From Methylibium sp964622685 (GTDB taxonomy: Bacteria; Pseudomonadota; Gammaproteobacteria; Burkholderiales; Burkholderiaceae_C): a stretch of 64,000 nucleotides of DNA. The position numbers and the translations under genes were made by a program. How positions within the stretch are numbered: position 1 is the first letter of the stretch; each line of letters begins with the position of its first letter. The stretch is taken from the NCBI GenBank assembly GCA_964622685.1, contig CAZUUU010000001.1, positions 4,631-68,630 on the forward strand, read 5' to 3'. Of the stretch, positions 8,343 through 17,134 are shown piece after piece. A model generated the notes under the pieces. The model worked only from the letters and a program-made list of their open reading frames with translations. It was not told the origin of the DNA and did no database searches.

Positions 8343-9344
8343 TCAGGCGCCGGCCGGCATCACCGGCCGCGCGCGCGCCAGCGCCCAGCTGCGGTACGCA
8401 CTCGGGCTCATGCCCGCAAAGCGCGTGAACGCGCGGCGAAAGCTGCCTTCGTCCTCGTAGCCACACTGTTCGGCCACCCGCTTGATGCTGCTGCCCTGGC
8501 CATCCAGCAGCGCCAGCGCCATCTCCAGCTTCAGCCTGGTGATGAAGGCCTTGGGGGACTCGCCGGCCAGCGCCTTCAGGCGTCGGTGCAGCGTGCGCTC
8601 GCTGATCGACAGTTCATGCGCCAGGCTGCCCGCGCCGATGCCGGCCGGCGCCCGGCGCACCGCCTGTTCGGCGCGCTGCAGCAGCGGGTCACGCTCGCTC
8701 AGGTAACGCCGCGGCGCGTAGACCGCCTGGGTCAGCGGCGTGTTGTCGATGACGGCGAAGTCCGCCACCGACTTGGCCACGGCCGGGCCGGCCAGCCGCG
8801 AGATGGTGTGCAGCGCAAGGTCCACCCACGACATCGGCCCGCCGGCACTGACGACACGGTCGGTCTCGAGCAGCGCCGAGCCCCACACCGCGTCGGCCCT
8901 GGGGTAGCGGCTCTTCAGCGCCTCGTGCAGCCACCAGGTGGTGGTGCAGCGGCGCTGGTCGAGCAGGCCCGCTTCGCCGAGCACGAAGACCCCGGCGCAC
9001 GAACCACCGATCAGGCAACCGTGCGCATGCCTGCGGCGCAGCCAGTCGCCGGCGCGGCGCATGGCGTCGGTGCGCGGCGGCAGCCCGTCGGCGCCCGGCA
9101 CCAGGCCCGGGACCAGCACCGCGTCGCAGTCATCGATGTCCAGCACGCTGGCATCCACCGGCTGCAGGCGGCCGCGGCCGTCCCGCAGCGCGCGCCCGTT
9201 GATGCTGGCGGTGATCACGTCCCAGGCAAGGGGGAGCGCCGCCGCCGAGCCGGGCGCGGCGCGGCCGGCGAGCCAGAAGATGTCCGACAGCCCGACGATG
9301 CCCGACGGCAGACAACCTTCGAAGCCCAGCACAACGATTCTCAT
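8343..9344 (-). CDS. GlxA-type AraC family transcriptional regulator
   Basis: This 333-residue regulator has two parts. Residues about 1-180 form a DJ-1/PfpI-like domain with the elbow GGSCAGVFVLGEAGLL. Residues about 220-325 form an AraC-type DNA-binding region (SISERTLHRRLKALAGESPKA, then IKRVAEQCGYEDEGSFRRAF). This is the GlxA/FtrA architecture, in which the N-terminal domain senses an unknown small molecule. The start MRIVVLGFEG at 9344 is the natural beginning of the fold. The gene is divergent from the dienelactone hydrolase gene over 93 nt that contain a perfect palindrome, so it is the likely regulator of that hydrolase (inference). Confidence 0.9.
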   Translation of the reverse strand: MRIVVLGFEGCLPSGIVGLSDIFWLAGRAAPGSAAALPLAWDVITASINGRALRDGRGRLQPVDASVLDIDDCDAVLVPGLVPGADGLPPRTDAMRRAGDWLRRRHAHGCLIGGSCAGVFVLGEAGLLDQRRCTTTWWLHEALKSRYPRADAVWGSALLETDRVVSAGGPMSWVDLALHTISRLAGPAVAKSVADFAVIDNTPLTQAVYAPRRYLSERDPLLQRAEQAVRRAPAGIGAGSLAHELSISERTLHRRLKALAGESPKAFITRLKLEMALALLDGQGSSIKRVAEQCGYEDEGSFRRAFTRFAGMSPSAYRSWALARARPVMPAGA

Positions 9345-9407
9345 GATGGCGGATTTTGCCTGTTCGTTGTCCTTGCGGCCATCTGGCCGACGGCCCGGCC
9401 GCTGCCG

Positions 9408-9423
9408 AGACTCCTGGGAGTCT
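9408..9423. promoter_or_regulatory. palindrome in the GlxA/hydrolase divergent region
   Basis: This is a perfect inverted repeat of 7-bp arms around a 2-bp centre (AGACTCC-TG-GGAGTCT). It lies 14 nt before the hydrolase ATG, in the gap between the divergent GlxA-type regulator and the dienelactone hydrolase. It could be an operator or a hairpin in the hydrolase leader next to the ribosome site; the sequence alone does not decide. Confidence 0.4.
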
Positions 9424-9437
9424 TCCAAAGGGTAACC

Positions 9438-10337
9438 ATGAAACTCGCCGACTACGGATTGAAGCCGATCGATTTCCAGAACCCCGCGCCCGCTGCCGAG
9501 CCGCGCGCAGGCGTCTCGCGCCGCGGCTTTGCCGTCACGTCGCTGGCCAGCGGCTTTGCCGTGGCCTCGCACCCGGTGCTGGCGCAAGCCATCACCACCG
9601 ACACCAAGGGCCTCGTGGTGGCCGAGGTGCAGGTGAAGGTCGGCGACGGGCAGGTCCCGGCTTACGTGGCGCGCCCGAGCAAGGCCGGCCGCCACCCGAC
9701 GATGCTGGTGGTGCAGGAGATCTTCGGCGTGCACGAACACATCAAGGACATGTGCCGCCGCTACGCCAAGATGGGCTACTACGCCATCGCGCCCGAGCTG
9801 TTTGCGCGCCAGGGTGATGTGTCGAAGATGACCGACATCCCGACCATCCTGTCGCAGGTGGTCTCCAAGGTGCCCGACGCGCAGGTGTGTGCCGACCTCG
9901 ATGCCGCGCTCGCCTTTGCCAAGGCCAGCGGACACGCCGATACCGGCCGGCTCGGGCTGGTGGGCTACTGCTGGGGCGGGCGCACCGCGTGGGTGTACGC
10001 GCGCCATAACCCGAAGCTCAAGGCCGCGGTTGCCTACTACGGGCTGCTCGAAGGCTTGAAGGCGCCCGAGTTGCGCCCGCTGGACCCGATCGACTTCGGC
10101 GACGCGCTGAAGGTGCCGGTGCTCGGGCTCTACTCGGGCATCGACGCTTTCGTCAAGCAGGAGACCATCGCCAAGATGCGCGGGCTGATCGCCAAGAGCG
10201 GCAGCGGGTCGGAGATCGTCGTGTTTCCGAACGTCGACCACGGCTTCAATGCCGACTACCGTCCGAGCTACGACAAGGCTGCGGCCACCTACGCGCAGAA
10301 GCTGGCCAGCGACTGGTTCAAGAAGCACGGGGTTTGA
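9438..10337 (+). CDS. dienelactone hydrolase family protein, Tat-exported
   Basis: This 299-residue alpha/beta hydrolase of the dienelactone hydrolase family has its catalytic triad visible: Cys178 in GYCWGGR, Asp236 in SGIDAFV and His268 in NVDHGF. A twin-arginine-like leader lies at residues 27-51 (SRRGFAVTSLASGFAV, ending VLAQA), which suggests export, as in many paralogues from Burkholderiales. Residues 60-110 carry the family signature VVQEIFGVHEHIKD. The start at 9438 is preferred; the open frame extends far upstream only because it crosses the opposite-strand regulator gene. The divergent GlxA-type gene probably controls it. Confidence 0.9.
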   Translation: MKLADYGLKPIDFQNPAPAAEPRAGVSRRGFAVTSLASGFAVASHPVLAQAITTDTKGLVVAEVQVKVGDGQVPAYVARPSKAGRHPTMLVVQEIFGVHEHIKDMCRRYAKMGYYAIAPELFARQGDVSKMTDIPTILSQVVSKVPDAQVCADLDAALAFAKASGHADTGRLGLVGYCWGGRTAWVYARHNPKLKAAVAYYGLLEGLKAPELRPLDPIDFGDALKVPVLGLYSGIDAFVKQETIAKMRGLIAKSGSGSEIVVFPNVDHGFNADYRPSYDKAAATYAQKLASDWFKKHGV

Positions 10338-10371
10338 TCGGCGGCCGAGTGCCGCCGGGCCAACCGACCCC

Positions 10372-11379
10372 TCAGTCGACCTTCGCGCCCGACACCTTCA
10401 CCACCTGCGCCCACTTCTTCGTTTCGCTGTCGATCAGCTTCGCGAACTCGGCGCTGGTGTTGCCGCTGGGGATCGCGCCCTGCGACAGCAGGCGCTCCTT
10501 CAGCGCCGGCGCGCCCAGCGCCTTGGCGGTCTCCTGCTGCAGCCGCGTGACGATGTCCATCGGCGTGCCGGCCGGCGCCAGCAGGCCGAACCACGAGCTG
10601 GCCTCGTAGCCCTTGACCGGCCCGGCCTCGGCGATGGTCGGCAGGTCGGGCAACGCCTGCGAGCGCTCGGCGCTGGTCACGGCCAGGGCCTTGAGCTTGC
10701 CGGCCCGGATCTGCGGCATCGCCGAGGGCAGGTTGTCGAACATCAGGTCCATCGTGCCGCCGATCAGGTCCAGCAGCGCCGGGCCCGAGCCGCGGTAGGG
10801 GAAATGGAGCATGAAGCTGCCGGTCATGCTCTTGAACAGCTCGCCGCTCAGGTGGATCGAGGTGCCGTTGCCGCTGGAGGCCATGTTGAGCTTGCCCGGG
10901 TTGGCCTTGGCGTACTTGATGAGATCGGGCACGCCCTTGATGCCGAACTGGTCGGCCTTGGCCGGGTTCATCACCAGCACGTTGGGCACTGCGGCGACCA
11001 GCGACACCGGCACGAAGTCCTTGATCGGGTCGTAGGGCAGCTTGGGGTAGAGCGCGGCGTTGATGCCGTGCGTGCCGACCGTGCCCATCAGCAGCGTGTA
11101 GCCGTCGCCGGCGCTGCGCGCGACCTCGGCCGCGCCGACGTTGCCGCCGGCCCCGGGCTTGTTGTCGACCACGAAGGCCTGGCCGAAGGCCTTCTGCAGC
11201 TCGGGCGCGAGCGCGCGCGCGAGGATGTCGGTGGTGCCGCCGGCCGCGAAGGGCACGACGATGCGCACCGGCTTGGCCGGCCAGGCCTGTCCTGAGCTTG
11301 TCGAAGTGGCGGCCTGCGCGTGCAGACCGGCAGGCGCAGCGGCGAGCAGGGCGAGGACGGAGCGGCGCTGGACGGTCAT
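10372..11379 (-). CDS. Bug/TctC tripartite tricarboxylate transporter binding protein (copy 1)
   Basis: This 335-residue periplasmic binding protein belongs to the Bug/TctC family, which is greatly expanded in Burkholderiales and binds carboxylates or amide-type metabolites. A signal peptide covers residues 1-22 (MTVQRRSVLALLAAAPAGLHAQ). The core shows KPVRIVVPFAAGGTTDILAR, VVDNKPGAGGNVGA and YKGS-type FPYRGSGPALLDLIGG. The ribosome site is GAGGAGACATC before ATG. Directly after the leader an odd segment, ATSTSSGQAW, is encoded by a 30-nt repeat that also lies in the divergent paralogue. No TctA or TctB membrane genes are nearby. Confidence 0.92.
   Translation of the reverse strand: MTVQRRSVLALLAAAPAGLHAQAATSTSSGQAWPAKPVRIVVPFAAGGTTDILARALAPELQKAFGQAFVVDNKPGAGGNVGAAEVARSAGDGYTLLMGTVGTHGINAALYPKLPYDPIKDFVPVSLVAAVPNVLVMNPAKADQFGIKGVPDLIKYAKANPGKLNMASSGNGTSIHLSGELFKSMTGSFMLHFPYRGSGPALLDLIGGTMDLMFDNLPSAMPQIRAGKLKALAVTSAERSQALPDLPTIAEAGPVKGYEASSWFGLLAPAGTPMDIVTRLQQETAKALGAPALKERLLSQGAIPSGNTSAEFAKLIDSETKKWAQVVKVSGAKVD
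11281..11310 (-). repeat. 30-nt short repeat inserted in tctC-like gene, copy 1
   Basis: This 30-nt sequence contains the core TTCGACAAGCTCAGGACAG on the minus strand. It is identical to the plus-strand copy at 11601-11630, so the two copies form an inverted repeat 290 nt apart. It adds about ten in-frame codons just behind the signal peptide, using codons (ACT, TCA, GGA, ACA) that are rare around it. The core resembles a dispersed short repeat that is common in Burkholderiales and Xanthomonadales genomes. Confidence 0.8.
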
Positions 11380-11519
11380 GATGTCTCCTCGGCGACAGGA
11401 CGTGGCGGGCAGAGGATCAGTGTGCCGCACGACGGCGTCGCGACGTTCGGCGAAATCCCGATGCGTGCGCGCGGGCCGGGTGCCAAGCTCGCGGCTTCGC
11501 CAATCGCCGGGAGATCGCC

Positions 11520-12515
11520 ATGACGCAACGCCGCACCCTGCTCAAGACCCTGGCCGGCAGCGCTGCGCTCGTCGCGCTGCCCGCGCTGCGCGCGCAGACC
11601 GCCACTTCGACAAGCTCAGGACAGGCCTGGCCCGCGCAGCCGATCAAGCTGCTGGTCGCCTTCCCGGCCGGCGGGCCGACCGACATCACGATGCGCGTGC
11701 TGGCCGAGAACGCCGGCAAGCTGCTCGGCCAGACCGTGATCGTCGAGAACAAGCCCGGCGCCGGCGGCACCCTGCCTGCGCAGCAGCTGCAGCAGAGCAA
11801 GCCCGACGGCTACACGGTGGCGCAAATCCCGCTGGGCGTGTTCCGCCTGCCCTACACGCAGAAGATCACCTGGGATCCGCTCAAGGACCTGAGCTACATC
11901 ATCGGCATCACCGGCTATGCCTTCGGCGTGGTCGTGCCGGCCGAATCGCCGATCAAGAGCTGGGCCGACTTCGTCGCCTACGCGAAGGCCAATCCGGGCC
12001 AGCTGAGCTACGGCTCGACCGGCATCCTGACGAGCCCGCACCTGACGATGGAGGAGATCGCGCTCAAGCTCGGCATCACGCTGAACCACATCCCGTACAA
12101 GGGCAGCGCCGACCTGATGCAGTCCATCCTGGGCGGGCAGATCATGGCCGCGGCCGACTCGACCGGCTTCGCGCCGCACGTCGCGGCCGGCAAGCTGCGC
12201 GTGCTCAACACCTGGGGCGAGCAGCGCCTCGCCAAGTTCCCCGACGTGCCGACGCTCAAGGACCTGGGCCTGGGCATCGTGCAGGCCTCGCCCTACGGCC
12301 TGGGCGGACCGAAGGGCATGGACGCGGGGCTGGTGCTGCGGCTGCACGATGCCTTCAAGCAGGCGATGGAGATGCCCAACCACGTCGAGGCGCTGGCCAA
12401 GTACGACCAGGCGCTGATGTACATGAGCCCGGCCACCTACGCGAAGTTCGCCGCCGAGACCTCGGCACGCGAAAAGGCCGTGGTCGAGCGCCTCGGGCTG
12501 GCCAGGCCGGCCTGA
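11520..12515 (+). CDS. Bug/TctC tripartite tricarboxylate transporter binding protein (copy 2)
   Basis: This 331-residue periplasmic binding protein is a Bug/TctC family paralogue of the divergent gene across a 140-nt gap. A Tat/Sec leader (MTQRRTLLKTLAGSAALVAL) ends near residue 23. The core shows QPIKLLVAFPAGGPTDITMR, VIVENKPGAGGTLPAQ, ITLNHIPYKGSADLMQSILG and DVPTLKDLGLG. The same 30-nt repeat as in the neighbour encodes ATSTSSGQAW behind the leader. No cognate membrane subunits are in the window, so it probably works with transporters encoded elsewhere. The ligand is unknown. Confidence 0.92.
   Translation: MTQRRTLLKTLAGSAALVALPALRAQTATSTSSGQAWPAQPIKLLVAFPAGGPTDITMRVLAENAGKLLGQTVIVENKPGAGGTLPAQQLQQSKPDGYTVAQIPLGVFRLPYTQKITWDPLKDLSYIIGITGYAFGVVVPAESPIKSWADFVAYAKANPGQLSYGSTGILTSPHLTMEEIALKLGITLNHIPYKGSADLMQSILGGQIMAAADSTGFAPHVAAGKLRVLNTWGEQRLAKFPDVPTLKDLGLGIVQASPYGLGGPKGMDAGLVLRLHDAFKQAMEMPNHVEALAKYDQALMYMSPATYAKFAAETSAREKAVVERLGLARPA
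11601..11630 (+). repeat. 30-nt short repeat inserted in tctC-like gene, copy 2
   Basis: This is the second copy of the repeat described at 11281-11310, on the opposite strand and in the same place and reading frame relative to its gene, immediately after the signal peptide. All 30 positions match. The equal placement in two divergent paralogues suggests gene conversion or duplication after insertion rather than two independent insertions. Confidence 0.8.
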
Positions 12516-12598
12516 CGGCAGCGCGGCACACCCCCGGTGGCAGGGGCACGCCGGCGGCGCTGGCTTAGCATCGGCGGCAGCCGCTGCCGCTTGCCGCC

Positions 12599-15091
12599 AT
12601 GTCCTCCGAACTGCTCGCGCTGATCCGCCAGCTCCAGTCGCGCTTCGTTCGCAGCGACGAGCCGCATCGCGTCTTCGACGCCATGCTGCCCGACCTGCTG
12701 CGCCTGTGCCAGAGCGAGTACGGCTTCATCGCGGAGGTCTGGCGCGACGACCGGGGCGGGCCCTTCCTGAAGATCTTCACGATGACCAACATCGCCTGGG
12801 ACGCATCGACCCGGGCCATGGTCGAGCGCGAACGCGTCCACGGCATCGAGTTCCGCAACCTGAAGACGCTGTTCGGCGCCGGGCTGGTCAGCGGCGCGCC
12901 GGTGATCGCCAACGACGCACCGAACGACCCGCGCAGCGGCGGCGGGCTGCCCGAGGGCCACACCCCGCTGAAGGCCTTCCTCGGCGTGCCGCTGCACTAT
13001 GGCGGCGACATGGTCGGCATGATCGGCCTGGCGAACCGGCCGGGCGGCTACAACGAGGCCCTGCTGCAGGACTGGGACCCGCTGTTCCAGACCATGGCCG
13101 GGATCATCGCGGCGGTGCATCTCGACCGCCAGCGGCGCACCGCGGAAGCGCGGCTGACCGAGAGCGACGAGCGCTGGCGACGCAGCTTCGAGCTGGCCGG
13201 CGCCGGCCTGGCGCAGGTCGACCGCAACGGCCACTTCATCGACGTCAACGCGCGGATGTGCGCCATCACCGGCCGCTCGCGCGCGGAGCTGCTGCGCCTG
13301 CGCTTCCAGGACATCACGCATCCCGACGACCTGTCCACCGACGAACAGGTGCTGGCGCGCCTGGCCAGCGGCGAGCTCGAGCACCTCGTCTTCGAGAAGC
13401 GCTACCTGCGCCCCGACGGCAGCGCGGTGTGGACGCAACTCGCGACGGCGCCGGCCCTCGACGCCGACGGCCGCTTCCTGCACTCGGTGACCATCGTGAC
13501 GGACATCGACCAGCGCAAGCGCGCCGAGTCGGCGCTGCGCGAGCGCGAAGCCCTGTTCATGCAACTGACCAGCCGCGTGCCGGGCGTGCTGATGCAGTTC
13601 CACGCCGACCCCGCCGGCCACGCCAGCGTGCCCTACGCCAGCCCGGGCCTGCGCACGCTGTTCGACCTCGACCCCGACGGACCGGTGCGCGGCGACGCGC
13701 GCCTGATGATCGAGCGCGTCGTCAAGGGCCAGCGCAAGCGGGTCTGGGACACGCTGGACGAATCCGGCAAGGCGCTGCAACCCTGGGCGCTGGAGTTCGA
13801 GATCGACCACCCGACGCTCGGCCGGCGCTGGGTCGAGGCGCACGGCACGCCGCAGCGCCTGCCCGACGGCAGCACCCTGTGGCACGGCTACATCAGCGAC
13901 ATCACCGACCGCAAGCAGCTCGACGCCGCGATGCTCAACGCCCAGGCGGCCGAGCGCGCCAACGAGGCCAAGACCGAGTTCCTGTCGCGCATGAGCCACG
14001 AACTGCGCACGCCGCTGAACGCGGTGCTGGGCTTCGCGCAGCTGCTGCTCGGCGATGCCTCGTCGCCGCTGGTGGAAGGCCAGCGCACGCGTGTCGCCCA
14101 CATCGAGCGCGCCGGGCAGCACCTGCTGGCGATGATCGGCGACGTGCTGGACCTGTCGCGCATCGAGGCCGGCAGCCTGCCGCTGGCGCTGCAGCCCCTG
14201 TCGGTGGCCACGCTGATCGACGAGTCGATCGCGCTGGTGGCGCCGACCGCGCGCGCCAGCGGCATCGCGCTGCTGCGTCGCAGCGCCGAGGCCGAGGCGC
14301 GGCTGCACGTGCGCGCCGACCCGATGCGGCTGCGCCAGGTGCTGGTCAACCTGTTCAGCAATGCGATCAAGTACAACCACTCGGGCGGCCAGGTCGTGGT
14401 CGAGAGCCAGGCGCTCGGCGACGACAAGGTGCTGATCGCCGTCAGCGACACCGGCGTCGGCCTGACGCCGGCGCAGCAGCAACACCTCTTCGAGCCCTTC
14501 AACCGCCTCGGCGCCGAGCGCAGCGGCGTCGAGGGCACGGGCCTGGGCCTGGCGATCACGCGGCGCCTGCTGGACCTGATGGCCGGCAGCGTGTCGGTGC
14601 ACAGCCAGCCGGGCAAGGGCTCGACCTTCAGCATCGAGCTGCCGCGCGCGCTGCCGCTGCGGCAGGCTGCGCTGCCGCTGCCGTCGCAGGCCGGCCAGGG
14701 CACCGGCACGCACACCGTGCTCTATGCCGAGGACAACCGGCTCAACGTCGAACTGGTCGAACAGCTGCTGCTGATGCGCAGCGGCTGCGAGCTGCGCATC
14801 GCCCGCAACGGCCGCGAGGCGATCGCCAGCGCCCGCAGCCATCCGCCCGACCTGCTGCTGATCGACATGCACCTGGGCGACATGACCGGGCTGGACGTGC
14901 TGGACGCGCTGCGCGACGACGACGGCCTGCGCGGCGTGCCGCGCATCGCGCTGTCGGCCGACGCGCTGCCGCACAACGTGCGCATCGCGCGCGAGCGCGG
15001 CTTCGACGACTACCTGACCAAGCCGGTCGACGTCGCCGAGCTACTGCGTTGCCTGGACCGCCACCTCGCGTTGCGGCGCGGCGCGGGCTGA
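12599..15091 (+). CDS. hybrid sensor histidine kinase (GAF-PAS-PAS-HisKA-HATPase-REC)
   Basis: This 830-residue kinase has a GAF domain (about 15-175), two PAS/PAC units (about 190-315 and 320-445), a dimerisation/phospho-acceptor helix with His467 in SHELRTPLN, an ATP-binding domain (about 570-690; N box FSNAIKYN, G1 DTGVGL, G2 GTGLGLAI) and a C-terminal receiver with Asp756 in LLIDMHLGD and Lys808 in LTKPVD. No membrane segment is seen, so it senses in the cytoplasm. It has no adjacent response regulator with an output domain; its own receiver may pass phosphate to an Hpt protein elsewhere. Its 3' end overlaps the convergent diguanylate cyclase gene by 51 nt. Confidence 0.93.
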   Translation: MSSELLALIRQLQSRFVRSDEPHRVFDAMLPDLLRLCQSEYGFIAEVWRDDRGGPFLKIFTMTNIAWDASTRAMVERERVHGIEFRNLKTLFGAGLVSGAPVIANDAPNDPRSGGGLPEGHTPLKAFLGVPLHYGGDMVGMIGLANRPGGYNEALLQDWDPLFQTMAGIIAAVHLDRQRRTAEARLTESDERWRRSFELAGAGLAQVDRNGHFIDVNARMCAITGRSRAELLRLRFQDITHPDDLSTDEQVLARLASGELEHLVFEKRYLRPDGSAVWTQLATAPALDADGRFLHSVTIVTDIDQRKRAESALREREALFMQLTSRVPGVLMQFHADPAGHASVPYASPGLRTLFDLDPDGPVRGDARLMIERVVKGQRKRVWDTLDESGKALQPWALEFEIDHPTLGRRWVEAHGTPQRLPDGSTLWHGYISDITDRKQLDAAMLNAQAAERANEAKTEFLSRMSHELRTPLNAVLGFAQLLLGDASSPLVEGQRTRVAHIERAGQHLLAMIGDVLDLSRIEAGSLPLALQPLSVATLIDESIALVAPTARASGIALLRRSAEAEARLHVRADPMRLRQVLVNLFSNAIKYNHSGGQVVVESQALGDDKVLIAVSDTGVGLTPAQQQHLFEPFNRLGAERSGVEGTGLGLAITRRLLDLMAGSVSVHSQPGKGSTFSIELPRALPLRQAALPLPSQAGQGTGTHTVLYAEDNRLNVELVEQLLLMRSGCELRIARNGREAIASARSHPPDLLLIDMHLGDMTGLDVLDALRDDDGLRGVPRIALSADALPHNVRIARERGFDDYLTKPVDVAELLRCLDRHLALRRGAG

Positions 15092-17134
15092 GCCGCCGTC
15101 GCGCGGCGCGCCCTCGAGCCGCAGCAGCTCGGCGCGACCGTCGCGGACCGCTTCTTCCAGGTCCTGCTCGATCGCGCGCAGGGCCTCGTCGTCGGGCGCC
15201 TGCACGCGCTCGATGCCGATCGCGCGATGGCGGCCCTGGTGCTTGGCCAGGTACAGCGCGCCGTCGGCGAGATGCAGTGCCCGCTCCCAGCCGATCGGCG
15301 GGCAGCCGGGCAGCGGGAAGCGCGCATGGCCGATCGAGGCCGTCACGGACAGCGGCCCGGCCGGCGTCTCGATCGGCTCGGCGCCGATCGCCCGCAGCAG
15401 CCGCAGCGCGAGTGCCGGCAGGCGCGCCGGCGGCAGCTTGAGCGAGACGACCAGGAACTCCTCGCCGCCCCAGCGCACGATCAGGTCGTCGTTGCGCGCG
15501 GTGCGCTCGATGCGGTGCGCCACCTCGGCCAGCACCGCGTCGCCGGCGGCGTGGCCGTGCTGGTCGTTGATGCGCTTGAAATGGTCGATGTCCAGCAGCA
15601 GCAGCGCGCCCTCGAACACGCCGTCGAGGCCGCGCGCCTTCATCACCGTCTGGAAGTGGCGGCGGTTCGCCAGGCGCGTCAGCGGATCGCGCTCGCTGAG
15701 GTCGCGCAGCTGGGACTGGCGCGCCGCGAGCTGCGCGCGGGTGCGGCGCACGCGGCGGTACAGCAGCGCCAGCACCGCCAGCGCCAGGGCCACGGCCAGG
15801 GCCGCCAGCCACAGCGCGCGCTGCTGCAGCGCGCGCTGTTCGAGTTCGGCCGCCTTCAGCGCGTTGCCGCGGTTGAGCGCCTCGAAGGACCGCTGCTGCC
15901 GGGCGCTGTCGTGGCGCGCCTGCAGCTCGCCCAGCACGACGGCACGTTCGCGCGCCAGACGCGCATCGTGCAGGCTGCGCTCGCGGTGGAAGACCTCGAG
16001 CGCGCCGCGCGCGTCCCCGGCCGCGGCCAGCGCCTCGTCGAGCTGCCGCAGCAGCGCCTCGGCCAGCGTGTCGGTCGGGCCGAGGCGCAGCGCCTCCTCG
16101 ACGTCCTGGCGGCCGGCAGCCGTCTGGCCGAGCGCGATGCGCGCCAGGCCGAGCTGGGCCTGCGCGCTGCGGCGCTGCGGTGCGTCGGCCGGCAGCTCGG
16201 CGACCGCCGCGAGCGCCGCTTCGGCCGAGCGCCGCGCCATGGCCGGCTCGGACGCGAGGCGCAGCGCCTGCGCGCCCAGGGTCAGGGCCGCGCCGCGCAG
16301 CAGGCGCGCGCCGGCTTCGTCGGCCTTGGCGAGCGCGCGCTGCGCCAGCAGCTTGCCCAGCTCGTGCTGGCCGCGCTGCAGGGCCAGCCGCAGCTGCCCG
16401 ACCAGCAGCCGCGCCTGCAGCGCCGGCTCCGGCGCCGCCGCGCCCTGCAGCAGGCGCCACGCCTCGCCCTGCGCCGCCTGGGCGCGCTCGACGTAGCCGT
16501 AGGCCGCCAGCAGCTGGGCCTCGTCGTCGAGCGCCAGCGCCTCGCGCGGCGCATCCTGCAGCGCGCGCGACAGGTGGCGGGCGGTGCGCAGCTGCCGCAT
16601 GCCGTCCTCGAGCTGGCCGGTCGCGCCGGTGATGCTGCCGAGCATGCGGAAGGCCTCGGCGCGCAGCGCGTCGTCGAGCACGCCGGGACGGTTCTCGGCG
16701 TAGGCCTGTTCGATGTCGCTCATCGCCTGGCGTGCCTCGCGGCCGGCGACGTCGAGCTGGCCGGCCTCGCGCGCCAGCCGCGCCCGCACGAGCGCACCGA
16801 CGCTGCGCAGCAGCGGCTCGGTGTCCCTCGACAGCCGTTCGGCGGCGGCGCGTGCCGCGGCCGCGTCGTGCCGGGACTCGTGCAGGCCGTCCAGCAGCCA
16901 CCAGGCCAGCGCGCGCTGCGCCGGCGGGCCGGACACGGTCAGCAGGCGCAGGCGCTGCGCGGCGAGATCGGGGTCGCTGGCGACGGCGCGCTGCGCGGCG
17001 TCCAGGGCCGCCAGCGTCTCGCTGCCCGGCAGGGGTGCCGACCGCGCCCATGGCGTTGCTGCGCTCGCGCCGAGCGCCGCCGCCAGCAGCCACGCGCTCC
17101 AGCGCTGCCGCAACGGCCGGCAGAGCCGCCTCAT
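15041..17134 (-). CDS. TPR-GGDEF diguanylate cyclase (second of pair)
   Basis: This 697-residue protein begins with an Arg-rich start and a signal-like segment (WSAWLLAAALGASAAT), continues with a periplasmic alpha-helical repeat region (about 40-470, TPR-like), a transmembrane helix (ALWLAALAVALALAVLALLY), a short coiled coil and a GGDEF domain (about 540-660). The active-site motif GGEEF is intact and is preceded by the inhibitory-site motif RNDD at the right spacing, so it should make cyclic di-GMP and show product inhibition. The ATG overlaps the stop of the upstream paralogue as ATGA, which indicates translational coupling. The last 51 nt overlap the opposing histidine kinase gene. Confidence 0.92.
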   Translation of the reverse strand: MRRLCRPLRQRWSAWLLAAALGASAATPWARSAPLPGSETLAALDAAQRAVASDPDLAAQRLRLLTVSGPPAQRALAWWLLDGLHESRHDAAAARAAAERLSRDTEPLLRSVGALVRARLAREAGQLDVAGREARQAMSDIEQAYAENRPGVLDDALRAEAFRMLGSITGATGQLEDGMRQLRTARHLSRALQDAPREALALDDEAQLLAAYGYVERAQAAQGEAWRLLQGAAAPEPALQARLLVGQLRLALQRGQHELGKLLAQRALAKADEAGARLLRGAALTLGAQALRLASEPAMARRSAEAALAAVAELPADAPQRRSAQAQLGLARIALGQTAAGRQDVEEALRLGPTDTLAEALLRQLDEALAAAGDARGALEVFHRERSLHDARLARERAVVLGELQARHDSARQQRSFEALNRGNALKAAELEQRALQQRALWLAALAVALALAVLALLYRRVRRTRAQLAARQSQLRDLSERDPLTRLANRRHFQTVMKARGLDGVFEGALLLLDIDHFKRINDQHGHAAGDAVLAEVAHRIERTARNDDLIVRWGGEEFLVVSLKLPPARLPALALRLLRAIGAEPIETPAGPLSVTASIGHARFPLPGCPPIGWERALHLADGALYLAKHQGRHRAIGIERVQAPDDEALRAIEQDLEEAVRDGRAELLRLEGAPRDGGSARAAPQREVAVQATQ

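Noticed and set aside
11281..11630. Inverted 30-nt repeats considered as transposon ends
   Set aside because: The 290 nt between them hold only two gene starts and a promoter gap, with no transposase and no target duplication. A dispersed short repeat fits better.
12437..14974. 845-codon minus-strand open frame opposite the hybrid histidine kinase
   Set aside because: The plus-strand frame has all kinase and receiver motifs; the opposite frame is low-complexity and His/Gln/Arg-rich.
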